Shown here: positions 1 to 6,063 of the stretch, in pieces
Layout: each line of letters opens with the position of its first letter
Position numbering within the stretch: the first letter of the stretch is position 1
Source: Candidatus Methanoperedens sp.
GTDB taxonomy: Archaea > Halobacteriota > Methanosarcinia > Methanosarcinales > Methanoperedenaceae
DNA: 14,516 nucleotides
Direction of reading: 5' to 3'
Assembly (NCBI GenBank): GCA_028679855.1
Contig: JAJRAP010000300.1
Location: 1-14,516, forward strand
Program-made: the position numbers and the translations under genes
The notes under the pieces: generated by a model
Told to the model about the DNA's origin: nothing
What the model saw: only the letters and a program-made list of their open reading frames with translations
The model's database searches: none

Positions 1-938
1 TCAGCAGCTCTCATGTTTCTGTAACCGTGATGGATTTTTATTATCTCCTCCTCAAAATCAATTCTATTGATTATGCGTGAGGTTTCGGAGACCTGTTTCA
101 AATTACGCAGAAGTTCTTGAAGCGGCATTTCTTCAACGGGTCTTCTGCTGACCGCTTCGATTGTCATTATTGCCTTGGGAATCCTGCCAACTAAAAGGTC
201 CTCATAAAAGTTGCGATGAAGAGTAACGAGGTTGTAGTTTGTGGCACTGTGTTCTTTTATGAGATTTTTCCAGAATTCCTGCCTTGCATTCAATTCCTTA
301 TGGATGTCCTGTAAATCGCCAAACTGAACCAGCAGGTCGGCATACGCTTCTTCCGGGTTTTTCTTCCTCTGGAGATGCATCTTTATGCATCCCATGCGCC
401 TGCGAATCGAGACTATGCCCATGTCCTTGTAGTTGGCTAAATACAATCCAATAATCCCGGCTACTAACTCCAGCCTGTTTCGGTAGTTTCCTTTTATCAG
501 GACACTGGCTTTGTCAGGATATGGCGAGTCGTCGTGTTCTATTTGTACCTCGGTCTGCCAGCCGAATCCACTTAGCTTATCATTCAGAGAATCCTGGAGC
601 TGCGGCAGGGACGTGATTTTGAACGGGTCTATAATATCGATTAAGGTATCCTGATCTATTAAAAGCCCCCTGGACTGCTCCAGTAACCAGTGAAATGTCT
701 GGCTGGGTACAACAATGCACTGACCGAGAGTGAGGCATTGATCCCTTGTCCCGCCGCCATTCCCTTTAATTATTGCTGAGGCTGCTTTATCTTTACTGCC
801 ATAGGTCTTCAGCGCTATATCTGCGAGTTCAATAGCGTCGCGCATGGCTGCGCTGAGGTTTCCTTCGTTCTTTACAATTAGTGGTTCCAACTTTTTTAGG
901 AACTCATCTTCCATGGCGATGTGCTTTCTATTTAGCAT
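1..938 (-). CDS. Putative ribbon-helix-helix-type regulator, 3' end outside window
   Basis: The minus strand is open from an ATG at 938 to the window edge without a stop (312 codons seen), so the C-terminus is missing. I do not recognise the family with certainty. Residues 13-45 (LKKLEPLIVKNEGNLSAAMRD and the helix after it) resemble a ribbon-helix-helix DNA-binding segment, in which a short strand is followed by a GNLSAA-type turn and helix. The remainder, about 270 residues, is soluble mixed alpha/beta with no obvious membrane segments and no cysteine cluster. A second ATG at codon 9 (914) is an alternative start; neither has a clear ribosome binding site, so translation may be leaderless or nearly so. 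The gene is divergent from the FrhB-family gene and shares a spacer rich in inverted repeats, which fits a local regulator. The DNA-binding role is inference; that the gene is real is well supported by the long clean frame. Confidence 0.6.
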   Translation of the reverse strand, partial: MLNRKHIAMEDEFLKKLEPLIVKNEGNLSAAMRDAIELADIALKTYGSKDKAASAIIKGNGGGTRDQCLTLGQCIVVPSQTFHWLLEQSRGLLIDQDTLIDIIDPFKITSLPQLQDSLNDKLSGFGWQTEVQIEHDDSPYPDKASVLIKGNYRNRLELVAGIIGLYLANYKDMGIVSIRRRMGCIKMHLQRKKNPEEAYADLLVQFGDLQDIHKELNARQEFWKNLIKEHSATNYNLVTLHRNFYEDLLVGRIPKAIMTIEAVSRRPVEEMPLQELLRNLKQVSETSRIINRIDFEEEIIKIHHGYRNMRAA

Positions 939-982
939 GCTTTTTCATAAACTACAGACTCCGTTAAATACTTTCTCTATAA

Positions 983-991
983 CTTATATAA
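983..991 (-). promoter_or_regulatory. Predicted TATA box of the minus-strand regulator gene
   Basis: Read on the minus strand this is TTATATAAG, a good archaeal TATA element. It lies 45-53 bases upstream of the ATG at 938, which would put transcription start near 960-965 and leave a leader of about 25 bases. The inverted repeat at 1001-1016 sits about 10 bases upstream of it, where the BRE would be. Predicted from position and sequence only. Confidence 0.45.
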
Positions 992-1000
992 CATGCTTAT

Positions 1001-1016
1001 AAATGTAAGTACATTT
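1001..1016. promoter_or_regulatory. 16-bp inverted repeat, candidate operator copy 1
   Basis: The sequence is AAATGTA-AG-TACATTT, a perfect inverted repeat with 7-base arms around a 2-base centre. Its core ATGTAAGTACAT recurs exactly at 1077-1088. It lies immediately upstream of the TATA box of the divergent regulator gene, so a bound protein could affect that promoter. A related 11-bp palindrome, AAGTA-T-TACTT, lies at 1023-1033. Confidence 0.5.
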
Positions 1017-1063
1017 CTTTTTAAGTATTACTTCAGTCTCAAGCAAATATATACTGGTGGCAC

Positions 1064-1070
1064 TATAAAA
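1064..1070 (+). promoter_or_regulatory. Predicted TATA box of the FrhB-family gene
   Basis: TATAAAA within CACTATAAAATAAAAC is the best plus-strand TATA-like element in the spacer. Transcription would start near 1090-1096, inside the repeat cluster at 1077-1104, leaving a leader of about 65 bases before the ATG at 1160. A protein bound to the repeats would overlap the start site, which suggests repression. Confidence 0.5.
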
Positions 1071-1076
1071 TAAAAC

Positions 1077-1104
1077 ATGTAAGTACATAAATTTTTATGT
1101 ACAT
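1077..1104. promoter_or_regulatory. Overlapping inverted repeats, candidate operator copy 2
   Basis: ATGTAAGTACAT (1077-1088) exactly repeats the core of the 1001-1016 site. Overlapping it is a second perfect inverted repeat, GTACATAAA (1083-1091) and TTTATGTAC (1094-1102), around a TT centre, and the palindrome ATGTACAT ends at 1104. This gives four ATGTA/TACAT half-sites in 28 bases. The cluster lies just downstream of the plus-strand TATA box, across the predicted transcription start. Confidence 0.55.
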
Positions 1105-1146
1105 GCATTAACCCGCCTAAAAACACGGGGAACACGGCAACTGAAT

Positions 1147-1151
1147 GGAGG
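1147..1151 (+). promoter_or_regulatory. Ribosome binding site that fixes the FrhB-family start
   Basis: GGAGG lies 8 bases before the ATG at 1160. An upstream in-frame ATG at 1145 overlaps this site and would place it inside the coding region, so 1160 is the better start. Confidence 0.7.
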
Positions 1152-1159
1152 AATATAAT

Positions 1160-2517
1160 ATGAGAGAAAAGGATACCCGTTATGTAAGAACATATTCAGA
1201 GGATTATGACCGTTTCGAACAGGTCAAGATTGAGCTTCGTGAGCGTTTTAAGATCTGGTGCTCTGCCAGTGATATCAGATACAACAAATATGGAAGAACG
1301 GCGAATGCCCCATCCCTGGAAGATGCGATCCGCGCCTTTGCTAAACAGAATCTGGATATAGACCGGGCGGTCAGAGAATATATCGCCCAGTTTAAAGAAG
1401 CATCAAAGAACGACAACGATGCCATGGAGGCTGCGCTCCGGGTAGCCACATACGAGCCCACAGGCTTTGACAGACTTAAAGACGAAGTAATATCTCAGGG
1501 CATCTGCAATGGGTGCGGAAGCTGCGCTGCGGTATGTACCGCAAACTGCATAGGGATGTCAGGAGGGGAGCCGATGCAAATTGAAAGGGATGTGACCGAA
1601 CAGGAGCTTGGTAAACTCTGTCTTGACTGCGGAGTATGCATGATGGCGTGCCCCAAGACCAACCTCCTTTTGCCAGAGGTGGAGAAGAAATGGGGCGTTT
1701 CAAATAATGTCTGGGCGCGCATAGCAAAAAGTTCAGATCAGGGAATATTGAACATGTGCCAGGACGGAGGTATTGTCACCAGTTTACTCTGGTATGCCAT
1801 GGATCGCGGCATAATAAACAGCACCGTTGTGATAGGGATGGAGGACTGGAAACAGCTCCCAGGATTGTAACCTCATACCAGGATCTACTGAGTACAGCGG
1901 GATCAAAATACAGCCCTTCTGCATCATTCAGCGTCCTTTCACCCCACGATGCTATCATAAAGGCTGTACAGCATATACCAAAGGACTGGATTAAACTCGG
2001 GTTTGTGGGTACGCCGTGTCAGATCCTTGCAGCCCGGAAAATGCAGGTGCCCGGGAGCGAGGGGGTCGTACTGTCGCCATCAGACAAGATCAAACTGACG
2101 ATAGGGCTTTTCTGCATGGAACAGTTCAACCCCGAGCTGATTGACCATCTCGGAGTGGATAAGAGAGAAATCAAGAAACTCAACATCAAAAAAGAAGGAC
2201 TGATAGTAACACTCAAGGATGGGCGGCAGATGATTGTACCGCATAAGGAATTAAAGAAATTCGTCAGGGGAAGCTGTGCCGCATGTACGGACTTCACTTC
2301 AAAATATGCTGACATATCGGTTGGAAGTGTGGGCTCACCTGAGGGCTGGTCTACGGTGATCGTGCGCACAGAACTGGGACGAGAAGTTTATATGCGTGCA
2401 CTCAGCGATGGATACATTATCGAACCGAAATTCGAGTCACCTGTGTATGATGTGATAGATACCATGGCAGCGAAAAAAGCGGCGAGAGCGACCAGCACAA
2501 TTAAACCAAAAAGTTAG
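1160..2517 (+). CDS. FrhB/FpoF-family F420-dependent oxidoreductase, interrupted by a frameshift
   Basis: The product belongs to the coenzyme F420 hydrogenase/dehydrogenase beta-subunit family, which passes electrons between F420 and an FeS partner through FAD. Residues 1-110 form an unassigned, mostly charged extension. Two [4Fe-4S] motifs follow (C116/C119/C122/C126 and C154/C157/C160/C164), then the FrhB N-domain (MCQDGGIVTSLLWYA) and C-domain (GFVGTPCQILAARK, GLFCMEQF, GSCAACTDFTSKYADISVGS). The first frame is broken after codon 230 (TGG, 1847-1849) and ends at 1870. The family continues in the -1 frame from 1849 to the TAA at 2517. Adding one base in the GGAAAC stretch (for example a fourth A, giving W-K-T-A-P-R-I-V) restores a 452-residue protein. 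This is either a real mutation or an assembly/sequencing indel. No Hdr gene is adjacent, so the electron partner is unknown; it may act alone like FpoF or with a distant complex. It is divergent from the possible regulator at 1-938. Confidence 0.8.
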
Positions 2518-2532
2518 GATTGTGAAAGAGTA

Positions 2533-2584
2533 GGCTGGCGGATGAGATAAAATTGATTGGTGAGAATCTAACCACCCGCCTGCC
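2533..2584. terminator. Long-loop inverted repeat between convergent genes
   Basis: GGCTGGCGG (2533-2541) pairs with CCGCCTGCC (2576-2584) at 8 of 9 positions, with a T-T mismatch and a 34-base loop. It fills the 69-bp gap between the convergent FrhB-family and PAN genes. On the minus strand a CAATTTTATC tract lies in the loop. It could be a bidirectional 3'-end structure, but archaeal termination depends mainly on U-tracts, so this is a weak call. Confidence 0.3.
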
Positions 2585-2586
2585 AC

Positions 2587-3774
2587 CTATACAAACATGC
2601 CAGATTCTTTGTCAGCCTTCTTCCGGGACAATTTATCCAGTGCCTTCTGGAAGTCTGACCTGGCAACATATTCGCCTCTTCTGCGAATGGCGAACATCCC
2701 TGCCTCGGTTACAATAGCATTGATATCCGCACCTGAGACGCCTTCTGTGAGCGCGGCAAGTTCATCGATATCAACATCCTGATCAAGGGGCATGTTACGT
2801 GTATGTATGGCGAAGATTGACCTTCTGCCCTCTTTTTCAGGCTGGGGAATCTCAATTTTCTTATCAAATCTGCCCGGACGGAGAAGAGCCTGGTCAATCA
2901 GGTCTATCCTGTTGGTAGCTGCAATTATCTTCACATCACCTCTATCTTCAAAGCCATCCAATTCTGCAAGGAGCTGCATCATTGTGCGGTTGACTTCTTC
3001 AGTTCCGTCTGTGCTGCCTGTGCGCGTGCCGCCCACTGCATCGATCTCGTCGATGAAGAGGATGCTGGGCGCTTTGTCCCGCGCCATCTGGAATATTTCC
3101 CTGACAAGTCGCGCTCCCTCACCAAGATATTTATGGACTAATTCAGGTCCTGACAGTTTAATGAAGGTCGCTTTGGTACTGTGTGCCACTGCTCTGGCAA
3201 GCATGGTTTTTCCGGTTCCAGGGGGACCATATAACAGTATTCCTCCCGGAGGTTTAATCCCTATACGTCTAAATAATTCAGGTTCAGCAAGTGGCAGCTC
3301 TATTGCCTCCCTTACTTCCTGCATCTGGGAATCCAAGCCACCTATGCTATTGTAATCTGTTTCTGGCGCTTCTATTAACTCCATTGCCACTGCCCGTGTA
3401 TCGATGGGTTTTGATAAGACCTTCACCACGTTGAGCGCGTTATTCACTGCGACCCTGGTGTTGAGTTCCAGTGCTGCATATACATTATCTCCAACACGGG
3501 TCAGGATTTCCTTTTCACTTCCATGCTGTCTCAACAATACTGTGTTCTCATCCAGCTTCTCGACCACACTGGCAATGGACAACGGCATACTTTTCAACTG
3601 GGCATTTTCCATTTGGAGATTCTGTAACTCCTGGGAATATAACTTTTTTGCCACCAGCGCCTCAAGCAGCCTCTCTTTAAGTTCCTTCTCTCCAGTATTT
3701 CCCTTGAGGGATTCAAACTCCTCCTCAAAAGCAATAGAAGTCTTTACATCTCTACGTACAAGTAATTCCTGCAT
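2587..3774 (-). CDS. pan: Proteasome-activating nucleotidase (PAN), AAA+ ATPase
   Basis: This is the archaeal homologue of the 26S proteasome Rpt ring: a hexameric cytoplasmic ATPase that unfolds substrates and feeds them to the 20S proteasome. From the ATG at 3774 it is 395 residues. There is an N-terminal coiled coil at about 29-64, an OB-fold domain at about 68-130, Walker A GPPGTGKT (183-190), the aromatic pore-loop motif ATFIKLSGPEL near 202-212, Walker B LFIDEID (about 239-245), sensor AATNRID near 285-291 and the second-region arginines in LLRPGRFD. The frame also opens from a TTG at 3837, but that would translate through the predicted TATA box. The ATG at 3774 has GGTGAG 4 bases upstream. 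The C-terminus is MFV, in the place of the hydrophobic-Tyr-X motif that docks PAN to the proteasome, with Phe for Tyr. Monocistronic, and unrelated in function to the redox genes around it. Confidence 0.93.
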   Translation of the reverse strand: MQELLVRRDVKTSIAFEEEFESLKGNTGEKELKERLLEALVAKKLYSQELQNLQMENAQLKSMPLSIASVVEKLDENTVLLRQHGSEKEILTRVGDNVYAALELNTRVAVNNALNVVKVLSKPIDTRAVAMELIEAPETDYNSIGGLDSQMQEVREAIELPLAEPELFRRIGIKPPGGILLYGPPGTGKTMLARAVAHSTKATFIKLSGPELVHKYLGEGARLVREIFQMARDKAPSILFIDEIDAVGGTRTGSTDGTEEVNRTMMQLLAELDGFEDRGDVKIIAATNRIDLIDQALLRPGRFDKKIEIPQPEKEGRRSIFAIHTRNMPLDQDVDIDELAALTEGVSGADINAIVTEAGMFAIRRRGEYVARSDFQKALDKLSRKKADKESGMFV

Positions 3775-3778
3775 GATT

Positions 3779-3784
3779 CTCACC
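3779..3784 (-). promoter_or_regulatory. Ribosome binding site that fixes the PAN start
   Basis: On the minus strand this is GGTGAG, followed by AATC and the ATG at 3774. It is well placed for that start and argues against the TTG at 3837. Confidence 0.6.
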
Positions 3785-3805
3785 AGTTGAATATCTGTGC
3801 TACTG

Positions 3806-3814
3806 GTATATAAA
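3806..3814 (-). promoter_or_regulatory. Predicted TATA box of PAN
   Basis: Read on the minus strand this is TTTATATAC, a near-consensus archaeal TATA box. Its distance from the ATG at 3774 predicts transcription start near 3780-3787 and a very short leader that just includes the GGTGAG site. Confidence 0.55.
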
Positions 3815-3975
3815 TTTAGTCCCACTACTGGCCACAATTATGAATATTAGTGATAAACCAGTAAAATCATCATGTTATGTGTCTATTAGAATGGGACGTA
3901 ATTCCTTAGGTTTCTGGGATAACAGCTCAATGTTGTTTCCGCATAATAAAACCGAAGTTCGAATTTATATGCTAT

Positions 3976-4140
3976 TTAAGGTTCACAAATTGGACCTTCA
4001 AGGTCTTCTTTTATGCCGATTATCATCTGGGATTTCTTGAGAGATCTATCAAATTTTTCTGCATCAATTTTAGCCTTCCAGATATTGTTTATCTTCTTTG
4101 CCTTATCAGGATCAACGAATATCATTTTCATCTGAAACAT
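3976..4140 (-). CDS. Small hypothetical protein, 54 residues
   Basis: This minus-strand ORF starts at ATG 4140 and ends with TAA at 3976. It is preceded by GGAGGTGA (4144-4151), one of the best ribosome binding sites in the window. The product begins MFQMKMIFVDPDKAKKI and ends KEDLEGPICEP. It is lysine-rich and soluble with no membrane segment, a single cysteine near the end, and a likely strand-helix-helix layout. I do not recognise the family. It stands alone: PAN starts about 200 bases away on the same strand, and the divergent Hdr operon starts 313 bases the other way. Downstream on its strand, GGTTTTATTATG (about 3939-3950) could terminate it. A short palindrome, GACCTT-C-AAGGTC (3993-4005), lies inside its 3' end. 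The competing plus-strand frame at 3840-4040 has no ribosome binding site. The real-gene call rests on the start context and length only. Confidence 0.6.
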   Translation of the reverse strand: MFQMKMIFVDPDKAKKINNIWKAKIDAEKFDRSLKKSQMIIGIKEDLEGPICEP

Positions 4141-4143
4141 TCT

Positions 4144-4151
4144 TCACCTCC
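4144..4151 (-). promoter_or_regulatory. Strong ribosome binding site of the small ORF
   Basis: On the minus strand this is GGAGGTGA, followed by AGA and the ATG at 4140. It is the main evidence that the 54-residue ORF is translated. Confidence 0.6.
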
Positions 4152-4322
4152 TAAATAACTTTGTTGTTTTACATGCCTCCAGTGAATATCTTAGTACGGT
4201 GCCATGAATTTGTATTTATTTGAGACAAGAATGGCATTTAAAGAGAAAGGTACATACATTTGTTGAACGTGATATCAGGATTAAGTTGCATTATTAATAA
4301 TGATACTCTGCTACGATAAAAT

Positions 4323-4334
4323 CGAAATGTTTAA
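4323..4334 (+). repeat. Upstream copy of the promoter-core direct repeat
   Basis: CGAAATGTTTAA occurs here and again at 4405-4416, 82 bases apart. The motif looks like an archaeal BRE (CGAAA) joined to a TATA-like element, so this copy may be a second, upstream promoter of the Hdr operon with a leader of about 100 bases, or a duplicated promoter remnant. The rest of 4152-4453 is AT-rich, with small palindromes at 4289-4302 and 4348-4358, and I see no gene in it. Confidence 0.4.
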
Positions 4335-4386
4335 AGCCAAGTATTCCTGTTTGAAACAAAAACGATGTGTCATTATTATCCATTTT

Positions 4387-4404
4387 GTTCGTCTGAATAC
4401 GAAC
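4387..4404. promoter_or_regulatory. 18-bp inverted repeat, candidate operator of the Hdr operon
   Basis: GTTCGT (4387-4392), a 6-base spacer and ACGAAC (4399-4404) form a perfect inverted repeat. It abuts the BRE-like CGAAA at 4405. This is the expected position for an activator, or for a repressor that blocks TFB binding. Confidence 0.5.
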
Positions 4405-4419
4405 CGAAATGTTTAATAT
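4405..4419 (+). promoter_or_regulatory. Predicted BRE/TATA promoter of the Hdr operon
   Basis: CGAAATGTTTAATAT reads as a BRE (CGAAA) followed by a TATA-like TTTAATAT. Transcription would start near 4438-4445, at or just before the AAGGAG ribosome binding site at 4442-4447, giving a near-leaderless mRNA for the gene at 4454. A second AT-rich element, AATATAAATAAG (4433-4444), overlaps that site and is less likely to be the promoter. Confidence 0.5.
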
Positions 4420-4453
4420 CCCGAATAACATGAATATAAATAAGGAGAATTGA

Positions 4454-5497
4454 ATGGCAGCGAGCAATGTACAATCCTGTTACCAGTGTGGAAAATGCAC
4501 GTCTATATGTCCGATGCGCCGAGTTTCAAAGACATCTCCGCGCAGCTCTATTTATAACTCAAATGTCTACGGGCTCGATACAAAAGATATCTGGACATGC
4601 CTGACATGCGGATTATGCCCTCAGGAATGCCCCCAGCAGGTAGACTTCCTATCTTTCGTGAAGGAGGAGAGGGAGGGGAAAAAATATGAGGAGATAGCGC
4701 ACAAGGGCGTGTTCTCCGAGACGGCTGCCCTGATGTCCAAACTGAATGGCAGCAGCGTTGTGACCCAGGAGCAGAAGAGCGAGAATTCTAATTATGCATA
4801 TTTCCCGGGCTGTGTGGATTTCTTAGATCTATTCCTCCACGATGTGGGGGTCAATTTTGGAGAGATTGCCACTTCATCCATGAAGTTATTAAACCACGCA
4901 GGAATAAAACCAAAAATACTTCCCCTGAAATGCTGCGGTCATGATGTTCTCTGGCAGGGAAAAAAGGATGTCTTCGATAGGCTTGTCAAATATAATACTA
5001 AAGTCATTAACGATAGCGGAATTGAAACCTTAATACTGAGTTGCGCCGAATGCTACCGCACCTTTGCAAAGGACTATAACCTGAAGCCAAAAGTAGTCCA
5101 CATAAGCGAGTTCCTGAAAGGTACAGGAGCAAACCACAAATCAACCGTCACATTTCATGACCCCTGCAGGCTGGGAAGGCATATGGGTCAGTATGATGCG
5201 CCCCGCGAGGCTCTCAAAGCCAGCGGGGCGGAACTTGTAGAGATGGCTCATAATAAGGGAGATGCCATGTGCTGCGGGGTGAGTTCTTTTATGAACTGCA
5301 ACGAACAGACCAAAGCAATGCGAGTATTGCGTCTGGATGAAGCCCAGGCAACAGGAGCTAAAACGATGATTACAACATGCACAAAGTGTCTTGCCCATCT
5401 CAATTGCCTGAAGAATGAGAAAGAGGCAGCCAAAAAATACGATATTGATATAGTAGACCTCACGGTTTATTTAGCACGCCAGTTGGAGGCAAAATGA
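4454..5497 (+). CDS. hdrD: HdrD-like heterodisulfide reductase subunit (HdrC-HdrB fusion)
   Basis: The N-terminus is a HdrC-type ferredoxin domain with two [4Fe-4S] motifs (C9/C12/C15/C19 and C49/C52/C55/C59). The rest is HdrB-type, with two cysteine-rich CCG domains: C120, C160-C161, C197/C200 and C238, C273-C274, C309/C312. Such domains bind the non-cubane [4Fe-4S] clusters that cleave or form the CoM-S-S-CoB disulfide in HdrB. This C+B order defines HdrD, the catalytic subunit of membrane HdrDE. At 347 residues it is, from memory, somewhat shorter than membrane HdrD at about 400. No HdrE cytochrome b is beside it, so it is probably a soluble paralogue. It is the first gene of the operon: AAGGAG lies 6 bases before the ATG, and it overlaps hdrC by 4 bases (ATGA). 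The substrate could be CoM-S-S-CoB or another thiol/disulfide. The family call is firm; the substrate is inferred. Confidence 0.85.
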   Translation: MAASNVQSCYQCGKCTSICPMRRVSKTSPRSSIYNSNVYGLDTKDIWTCLTCGLCPQECPQQVDFLSFVKEEREGKKYEEIAHKGVFSETAALMSKLNGSSVVTQEQKSENSNYAYFPGCVDFLDLFLHDVGVNFGEIATSSMKLLNHAGIKPKILPLKCCGHDVLWQGKKDVFDRLVKYNTKVINDSGIETLILSCAECYRTFAKDYNLKPKVVHISEFLKGTGANHKSTVTFHDPCRLGRHMGQYDAPREALKASGAELVEMAHNKGDAMCCGVSSFMNCNEQTKAMRVLRLDEAQATGAKTMITTCTKCLAHLNCLKNEKEAAKKYDIDIVDLTVYLARQLEAK

Positions 5498-6063
5498 TTA
5501 AAGCAAAAAATCTGGACCCGAATTTCAAATATCAGCTCTCAAGGGAACTGGGCGGTGAAAATCTGGAGTACTGCTTCAACTGCACGGGATGCGCCTGCGG
5601 CTGTCCTGTTGCTGAAGTTGACCCCACCTTTAACCCGCGAAAGATCATAAGGATGGGAATCCTGGGAATGACAAAAGAACTTATCGAGAGTGAGAGTTTC
5701 TGGAAATGTGTTTCCTGCTATACCTGCTTTGCACGTTGTCCGCAGGATGTCAGGATTACTGAAGTACTGTATGCTCTCAAAAATATGGCTGTCCGCGAAG
5801 CCCTGAAGGGAAATATTAAGATAGAAACCACGAAGCCGATTTTTGATAAGATGTTCATTGATTCGATAAAGGATAATGGAAGGGTTTCTGAAGCCAAGGT
5901 TTTTGCCATGTATAAATTAAAGACGAAAGGTGTCGAGGGATTGATGGGACAGTTCGATATGGGGCTTGATATGTTCAAGAAGGGCAAGATACCTATCCTT
6001 CCTGAGAAGATAAAAGGGAAAAAGCAGGTAAAACGCATTTTTGAGAAGGCGGGGGTAAAATGA
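5494..6063 (+). CDS. hdrC: Heterodisulfide reductase subunit C
   Basis: This small iron-sulfur protein relays electrons from HdrA to HdrB in soluble HdrABC. The 189 residues contain two [4Fe-4S] motifs, C27/C30/C33/C37 and C72/C75/C78/C82, separated by a helical stretch as in the family. The first motif carries an extra Cys35 inside it (CTGCACGCP). A lysine-rich C-terminal tail of about 90 residues follows. The start overlaps the upstream stop as ATGA, with GGAGG 7 bases before it, and the stop overlaps the hdrB start the same way. The unbroken HdrC-HdrB order right after an HdrD-like fusion means the operon encodes two sets of this module. Confidence 0.9.
   Translation: MIKAKNLDPNFKYQLSRELGGENLEYCFNCTGCACGCPVAEVDPTFNPRKIIRMGILGMTKELIESESFWKCVSCYTCFARCPQDVRITEVLYALKNMAVREALKGNIKIETTKPIFDKMFIDSIKDNGRVSEAKVFAMYKLKTKGVEGLMGQFDMGLDMFKKGKIPILPEKIKGKKQVKRIFEKAGVK

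Noticed and set aside
1845..1856. Programmed -1 frameshifting in the FrhB-family gene
   Set aside because: No X-XXY-YYZ slippery heptamer is present at the junction and I see no strong downstream stem, so an indel is simpler.
1756..2517. A separate 253-residue gene starting at 1756
   Set aside because: The first 31 codons are an out-of-frame reading of the FrhB N-domain. From 1849 it continues the same FrhB protein, so it is the downstream part of a frameshifted gene.
2792..3355. A 187-codon plus-strand ORF opposite PAN
   Set aside because: It is a mirror frame inside a well-conserved AAA+ gene, with serine/proline-rich low-complexity translation and no start context.
3775..3837. A PAN start at TTG 3837
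   Set aside because: It would translate across the predicted TATA box at 3806-3814. The ATG at 3774 has a suitable ribosome binding site and begins near the usual PAN coiled coil.
3993..4005. Palindrome GACCTT-C-AAGGTC as a terminator or operator
   Set aside because: It lies within the small ORF, its hairpin would have only about five pairs, and no T-tract follows it directly.
3840..4040. A 66-codon plus-strand ORF between PAN and the small ORF
   Set aside because: It has no ribosome binding site, starts beside the PAN promoter, and overlaps on the opposite strand the better-supported 54-codon ORF.
4289..4302. Perfect palindrome CATTATTAATAATG upstream of the Hdr operon
   Set aside because: It is low-complexity A/T sequence, about 100 bases from the best promoter, and such palindromes are expected by chance here.
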